64,000 nt of DNA, from assembly GCA_013399305.1 (NCBI GenBank), contig VXAI01000068.1, positions 2,778,500 to 2,842,499 on the forward strand. The letters are read 5' to 3'. Every line of letters starts with the position of its first letter. The first letter of the stretch is position 1. A program made the translations under genes and the position numbers. Positions 61,853 through 64,000 of the stretch are shown in pieces. A model generated the notes under the pieces. That model made no database searches, was not told the DNA's origin, and saw nothing but the letters and a program-made list of their open reading frames with translations. Source of the stretch: Rostratula benghalensis. Its lineage: Eukaryota > Chordata > Aves > Charadriiformes > Rostratulidae.

Positions 61853-63287
61853 GGCTTTGATGAATCTAAGGATTCTTTACGACTTAAAAAGCTGGGACTT
61901 TTCAACAGTAATTTTCTAATTACAAAAAACAACTGGGTTGCTCCCTCTTCCTGAAGAGGTACCGAGAGCCCCATCGCCTCTGGTCTCTGCTTTTTTAAAA
62001 GCAGCTTTCAACTTACTTCATAATAATTTAATAATTAATTTCAGAGTCCGGTTTGCTCGCCAAATTCCACAGTAATTCGTTAAAATCAGTCCTCCCTCGC
62101 TCCCTTGTTGTTTGAAGTGTGGCAGAAGTGGTGCGGGGAGGCCGGGGGAGCTGCTGGGGCTCCTTGGCTCCTGCTTTCCACCAGGAGAGGGAGCTGGAGC
62201 CATGGGAAACACCGCTGGAAAACTGCCTGCTGGATCCGCAGTCCTCTCGGGCTTCACTGGGACTTAGGCTTTGTGGAGCTGGAAAGTACCAGCTGCAGTA
62301 TTTTAAAATACCCAGGGCTTTAAAAGGGGGTCTTGGGACTTGCCATCGCAAGCCCTTCCCCTGCCTCCGACCTTGGGTTTGGTGTTTTCTGGCTCTGTTT
62401 GCCAAGGATGTTGTAGGCACTGGCACTGTAAAGACCTCTCCTGTATCCAAAGGTGCAGAAATAAGTTTTGCCCCTCGCTTACTAAAGTCTCTTCAACAAG
62501 TTTCTGCAAGTATTTAGTCGACATAAATAAAAAGAGTCAAGTAGAATTATGTAAGAGTCATTGAACATAGAAAAAATACATGAAAATGCATTTACATAAG
62601 GTCTGAAAGTGAATCAGAGGCAATCTGTAGAAAGTATGACATGGCAACTAAATTGCCCTCAAGTAGAAATTGCCATTTATACATTAGATAACAGAGGCAG
62701 GGGATGTAGAAGTACAGGAGGGGTGCAGGCAGTTTCATAGGATCTAGGGGTGTATGGAATATCGGGATGGCAGTTGGCTTCCACGTGAAGCAAATCCCGG
62801 TTTATGACTAGAAACAGATGTGTCCTGCTCTGGGCAACAGCTCACTGCCTAATGGGAGTGATGCACCCGTGCACTAATAACAGTGAATTGCAGGCATTTT
62901 CATATCAAAGGTTAAGCTCTGCAATCCCGAGCTCCTCCAGGCAATGGCAGGAGTTGACTCGAGGAAGCCACATGCTCACTGGATTAATATTTTTGGAAGG
63001 ATGACCTGAATACAGCCACTGATCTGCAAGCTGAAGAAGCAGAATGTTTATGGTCACCTTTTATCTCATGCAAGAAAGGGATCTCTGCTAGGACAGAATT
63101 AGGCACAAAGTCTGAGGTTCTGCAGAGGAAAGGTGAATGTATGCACTGTGCCAACAATTTGAATTTTATGCCAGCTAGGAAGGTACATTCATATGGGTTA
63201 ATAGCAGTGAAACTGCTGTGATGTACCTCTTTTTTAAGTAGCTGAGGAATTTAGCATATTAGAAATTGAAGAAATCACTAGATTTTC

Positions 63288-63362
63288 ATTTGTTTGTGTT
63301 TGTTTTTTGTTTTTTTTGTTGGGGTTTTTTGGTGTGGTTTTTTGTTGTGGTTTTTTTTGTGG
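63288..63362 (+). repeat. T/G-only low-complexity tract
   Basis: About 75 bp almost entirely of T and G on the + strand, with T runs of 6-8 bases separated by GG, GTG or GGGG. Confidence 0.9.
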
Positions 63363-64000
63363 CCAGTATTTAAACCCTTAGTGTAGAATTTATAATACCT
63401 GCCAGTAACTGTAACTTCCATCTAAAAGGTCCATTGGCAATGTTAGTTCTGGGAACAGAGAAAAATCCATGCATTTCTCTTCTTAAGTCTTTGTTCATAG
63501 TTAGTTTTCAAAAATAAACCTCTTTTCTAATATTTTAAGGTGTTGTTCTTAAATCTTGTAGACCCATTTGTAAGACCAAATAAAAACTCTTGTCCTTACT
63601 GGTTTGAGTAGGTTGATTCAAATCTGGTCACAATATCCATTGCAACAATTCCAGCCTTTTCCTGCTCTTTCTCTAGTTGTATCAGCTCTTTCAGAGGGTC
63701 TGTGGGATGCATTGCATGCACCCTCATGGTGATATGGACCTGCTAAAGATTTCTCTTATAAAATGTAAATAAAGCAAGGCAGAGGGGATGAGATGATGCA
63801 GAAATACTGATTCCCAGAGCTCACGTCAGTGTCATCAAGCCCATCAGTGTAGGTGAGCATTGTCACTGCTGGACAGGGAGTAGGGTCTTTAATTTCTTCG
63901 TATTGTTGTCATGTAGAGGTCAACTTCAACATTGCTGTGGTGATTTTTATTTTCGTGATACGTGGTACTAGTCCCTCCAGAAACCAGTTTTCTTGGAAGT

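Larger units (their letters stand above)
55577..64000 (+). other. NCKAP5: NCKAP5 downstream intron (partial)
   Basis: This is intron DNA after the second exon and runs to the end of the window. It has T/G-rich low-complexity tracts near 59.4, 61.8 and 63.3 kb and modestly GC-rich patches near 57.6-58.0, 60.95-61.02 and 62.1-62.5 kb. Several 60-170-residue frames occur in those patches, but none resembles a known protein or has convincing splice signals. No CR1 copy was seen here. Confidence 0.75.

Noticed and set aside
62028..62524. Overlapping 130-140-residue frames on both strands
   Set aside because: No domain or splice support, and competing frames on opposite strands point to chance.

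Overview
The window looks like bird nuclear DNA. It is AT-rich overall and carries many CR1 retrotransposon copies, several ending in the characteristic ATTCTATG/ATTCTGTG tail, with no Alu or L1 elements. There are no compact operons and no long open reading frames. The whole window appears to lie inside one large gene on the + strand. Two small exons can be read with confidence, 15189-15262 and 55513-55576. Joined across a 40,250-bp intron, they encode the N-terminal coiled-coil start of NCKAP5 (Nck-associated protein 5). The identification rests on my memory of the human protein, in which these two segments are adjacent and in the same reading frame.

Layout: 1-15188 is upstream intron with five CR1 fragments. 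15189-15262 is the first exon, which ends in a non-canonical GC splice donor. 15263-55512 is a giant intron. It holds a repeat-poor, possibly conserved block (17.5-19.4 kb), an ancient CR1-like element (26.5-26.9 kb), a strong CpG island broken by a 488-bp assembly gap (28.5-29.8 kb), a smaller CpG-retaining patch (38.2-38.9 kb), a decayed 5S-rRNA-like sequence beside a second gap (about 49.0-49.2 kb), and several CR1 copies. 55513-55576 is the second exon, sitting inside its own short CpG-island-like stretch. 55577-64000 is the start of the next intron, where I see no further exon.

Most short open reading frames are chance frames in intron DNA or decayed reverse-transcriptase remnants of CR1. 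I found no convincing tRNA, intact rRNA, CRISPR array, provirus or DNA transposon. The most interesting points are the GC-AG intron supported by reading-frame logic, the two CpG islands inside the gene as candidate alternative promoters, and the 5S-like relic. All promoter and enhancer statements are inference from base composition. I did not find an undescribed biological system.
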